NCBI GenBank assembly: GCA_021294835.1
Contig: JAJTDF010000020.1
Span: 1 to 63,912, forward strand
From: Planctomycetaceae bacterium
GTDB lineage: Bacteria > Planctomycetota > Phycisphaerae > Phycisphaerales > UBA1924
Reading direction: 5' to 3'
DNA length: 63,912 nucleotides
The translations under genes and the position numbers were made by a program. Shown in pieces: positions 62,151 through 63,912 of the stretch; the stretch's first letter is position 1, and each line of letters starts with the position of its first letter. The notes under the pieces are model-generated. The model made no database searches. It was not told the origin of the DNA and worked only from the letters and a program-made list of their open reading frames with translations.

Positions 62151-63368
62151 TCACCGCCCGGTGGTCGCCACCGGTGCGGTCGAACGCTTCTCGGCCAGGG
62201 CGGCCAGGGCTGCCACCGCCGCCTGCATTTGCTCGGCCGTCGGCGCCGCCGGGGGCGGGGTGAGGGTGATGGTCACGCCCGAGGTGGCCAGCCAGGTTTG
62301 CACGTCCTTGAGCAGTTGGTCCAGCGGCATCTGGGCGAAGGCCGGCAGGGCCTGGGCGTTGTCGGCGACGCGGGCCCGCACGCGGCGGTCCATCTCTTCC
62401 ACCGTCACCTTCACCACCGCATCGGAGAATGCCTTGAGGGCGTCGGGGTCGGCCCCCGCCTCGCGGACGCCGCTGACCCACTCGCCCCACTTGCGACGGA
62501 AGTCGCGCATCACCCGCTCGCGGCGTTGGCGAACGTCCATCTCCTTGCTGTACACGATGAAGACCATGGCGGCGGGCACAAACGCCTTCTCGCCGGCCTT
62601 CTCGGCCAGTTGGTCCATGCGTCCGATGGAGCCGTTGCGAACGTCCACCGTGAGTTCCTTGACCGCGTTGTCCAGCACGCGGATCAGGCTGCCGATGATC
62701 GACCATTCGTGCCGGGTCTGGGGGACGAACTGGGCCACCGCCGGCAGGTTCAGCGGCAGTTCAAAGTACCACAGCCCGTCGGCGTCGCGGCGCATGGTCA
62801 GGCCGATCGGCGGCACCGGCTTGCCGTCCAGCAGCACGGCCGCCTGGTCGTCACTGAGCCGCTGGGTGGTCAGCCGCTCTTTGGCGATGTCCAGGAACGA
62901 GAAGGGGTCGGCGAACAGCCGCAGCGACACATCGCGGAACTGCTGCTCGCGGGCGCGGCGCTCGGCGTCGTTCTGGGGCTGGCCGACCGCCAGCGATCCG
63001 CTGGCCGCCTCGCCCGACCGGAGGCGTTCGGCCAGTTGGGCGGCGCCCTCGCCGGTTGCCGCCTCCTTGATCTGCTCCTGCAGTTTGGCCACCTCGGCCG
63101 GGAAGCGGGCGGCGACCTCGGTGCCCATCTCCTGCAGCGTGCCGAAGAGCGCCCCCAGGCGGTTGAGCACCGAGCGGTACTCGCGGCTGTCGGCGTAGAT
63201 CAAGCGGGGGAGTTTGGCCGCGTCGCCGTTGCGAACCATGGCCAGGGCGGCCTGGACGGTGTCATCCGGCGACGCCTGTGAATATTCATTCTTCTTGCAG
63301 CCGGGGAGAATGACGGCTGAGAGGAGCGCGAGGAGGGCGACAAGGGTGGGTGCGGAGCGGAGGAGCAT
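62151..63368 (-). CDS. Lipoprotein of unknown function
   Basis: A 405-residue lipoprotein: signal peptide TLVALLALLSAVILPGC with lipobox Cys near 24. The mature chain is helical and charged (SPDDTVQAALAMVRNGDAAKLPRLIYADS, EVAKLQEQIKEAATGEGAAQLAERL), with a strand-rich middle (LTMRRDADGLWYFELPLNLPAVAQF). It has the look of planctomycete envelope proteins with no named family. ATG 63368 begins the signal peptide; ATG 63389 would add seven residues. It ends 132 bases from the FHA-phosphatase gene on the same strand. Confidence 0.75.
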   Translation of the reverse strand: MLLRSAPTLVALLALLSAVILPGCKKNEYSQASPDDTVQAALAMVRNGDAAKLPRLIYADSREYRSVLNRLGALFGTLQEMGTEVAARFPAEVAKLQEQIKEAATGEGAAQLAERLRSGEAASGSLAVGQPQNDAERRAREQQFRDVSLRLFADPFSFLDIAKERLTTQRLSDDQAAVLLDGKPVPPIGLTMRRDADGLWYFELPLNLPAVAQFVPQTRHEWSIIGSLIRVLDNAVKELTVDVRNGSIGRMDQLAEKAGEKAFVPAAMVFIVYSKEMDVRQRRERVMRDFRRKWGEWVSGVREAGADPDALKAFSDAVVKVTVEEMDRRVRARVADNAQALPAFAQMPLDQLLKDVQTWLATSGVTITLTPPPAAPTAEQMQAAVAALAALAEKRSTAPVATTGR

Positions 63369-63660
63369 GGCGTGTGGGTATACCGGCATGGGGCGGGTTG
63401 GTGGCTGGGGGGGCCGATCAGGGCGTGGGGTCGTCTTGGGAGGGTGGGGATTGGTCTTTCGTTGTTGTCGGTCAACGAAGGCAGAAGAGAAGAGATGTCA
63501 GCGAAGCATCGAAGGGAGCGAAGGAAAGGCAGGAAAGGCAAGAAGGCAGATTTGAGATTCGAGATTTCAGAGGGAAAGAGGGGAGAGGGGCGGGGTGGGC
63601 GCGCGGAGGGGGTGGGGTGGGTGGTGTGGGGCGTGCGGGATGAGGGTGTGAGTTGGTGGG

Positions 63661-63912
63661 TCAGGCGGATTGGGGCTGTTGGGGGAGGTGCCAGAGGGTG
63701 ATGGGGAGGGGGTCGGCGGGGGTGGAGTGGTGGGCGGAGCGGTGGGTGCGGTGGCACGTTGCCGCGGAGTTTTGTGGGGGGGTGTGTGTGGAAAAGTCGG
63801 AGGGGTTGGCGGTGGTGGCGGTGATGCCGAGTTGGGCTTTGGCGCGGTAGACGACTTTGGAGCCGATGCGCAGGGTGGCGCAGAGGCCGAGGATCTCGGT
63901 GGCGGGGCGGGG
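63661..63912 (-). CDS. 3' end of a gene cut by the window edge
   Basis: An open minus-strand frame enters from the right edge and stops at 63661-63663; 84 codons are visible. It begins with folded-looking sequence (ATEILGLCATLRIGSKVVYRAKAQLG) and ends in a low-complexity tail rich in Thr/Pro/His. The tail contains the same G-run/TGTGTGTGGAAAAGT motif found three times at the left edge, here reading as DFSTHT. No family is recognisable from the fragment. Between this stop and the lipoprotein start (63369-63660) the DNA is AG-rich with gtcaacgaag and gcgaaggaa repeats and shows no gene. Confidence 0.45.
   Translation of the reverse strand, partial: PRPATEILGLCATLRIGSKVVYRAKAQLGITATTANPSDFSTHTPPQNSAATCHRTHRSAHHSTPADPLPITLWHLPQQPQSA

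Overview
This 63.9 kb window is very GC-rich, gene-dense chromosomal DNA of a Gram-negative bacterium. The mix of lipid A genes (lpxA, an LpxH-like phosphoesterase, a heptosyltransferase-like GT9), many secreted proteins of no known family, low-complexity Pro/Ala/Gly tails, ECF sigma signalling and G/A-rich intergenic repeats suggests a planctomycete, perhaps of the class Phycisphaerae. That assignment is inference; there is no rRNA in the window. Most genes sit in short same-strand runs with ATGA or GTGA stop/start overlaps, so many are probably translationally coupled.

Layout. 1-516: non-coding, with IS-end-like direct repeats and a dispersed G-run/TGTGTGTGGA motif. 0.5-5.9 kb: a HIT protein, then an accessory patch with a large STAND NTPase carrying a C-terminal PD-(D/E)XK nuclease, an orphan UPF0175 antitoxin and coding relics. 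5.9-13.5 kb: fatty-acid desaturase, a coupled Pro-rich/GGDEF pair, and a four-gene overlapping operon (SDR, secreted esterase, membrane protein, thioredoxin-fold protein). 13.5-23.1 kb: glycosyltransferase, two DinB proteins, an ECF sigma/anti-sigma pair flanked by two secreted proteins, a secreted endonuclease/exonuclease/phosphatase protein and a DUF899 protein. 23.1-26.6 kb: a TPP riboswitch, a DUF4375-like gene, thiC and a VOC protein, closed by a hairpin terminator. 26.6-42.1 kb: housekeeping and envelope genes (thymidine kinase, pyroglutamyl peptidase, terpenoid-cyclase-fold protein, GT9, rsmD, mannose-1-phosphate guanylyltransferase, SYLF lipoprotein, phosphoesterases, MGDG-type GT28, rhodanese, recX).

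42.3-50.8 kb is the most notable part: a seven-gene plus-strand tryptophan/kynurenine catabolic run. It encodes 3-hydroxyacyl-CoA dehydrogenase, ACMS decarboxylase, kynureninase, a single-chain kynurenine 3-monooxygenase fused to a kynurenine formamidase, an atypical SDR lacking the YxxxK motif, 2-aminomuconate semialdehyde dehydrogenase and a RidA-type 2-aminomuconate deaminase. Tryptophan 2,3-dioxygenase and 3-hydroxyanthranilate dioxygenase are not in the window. The SDR is a candidate for an unassigned step after 2-aminomuconate.

50.9-63.9 kb: a C39-peptidase lipoprotein with an HGSNAT-like acyltransferase; a minus-strand run lpxA - metallo-beta-lactamase - rsfS - panD - aroB, in which a 43-base C homopolymer currently puts the MBL and RsfS frames in phase; lipB; ispG; an FHA-GAF-PP2C phosphatase; a lipoprotein; and a truncated gene at the right edge.
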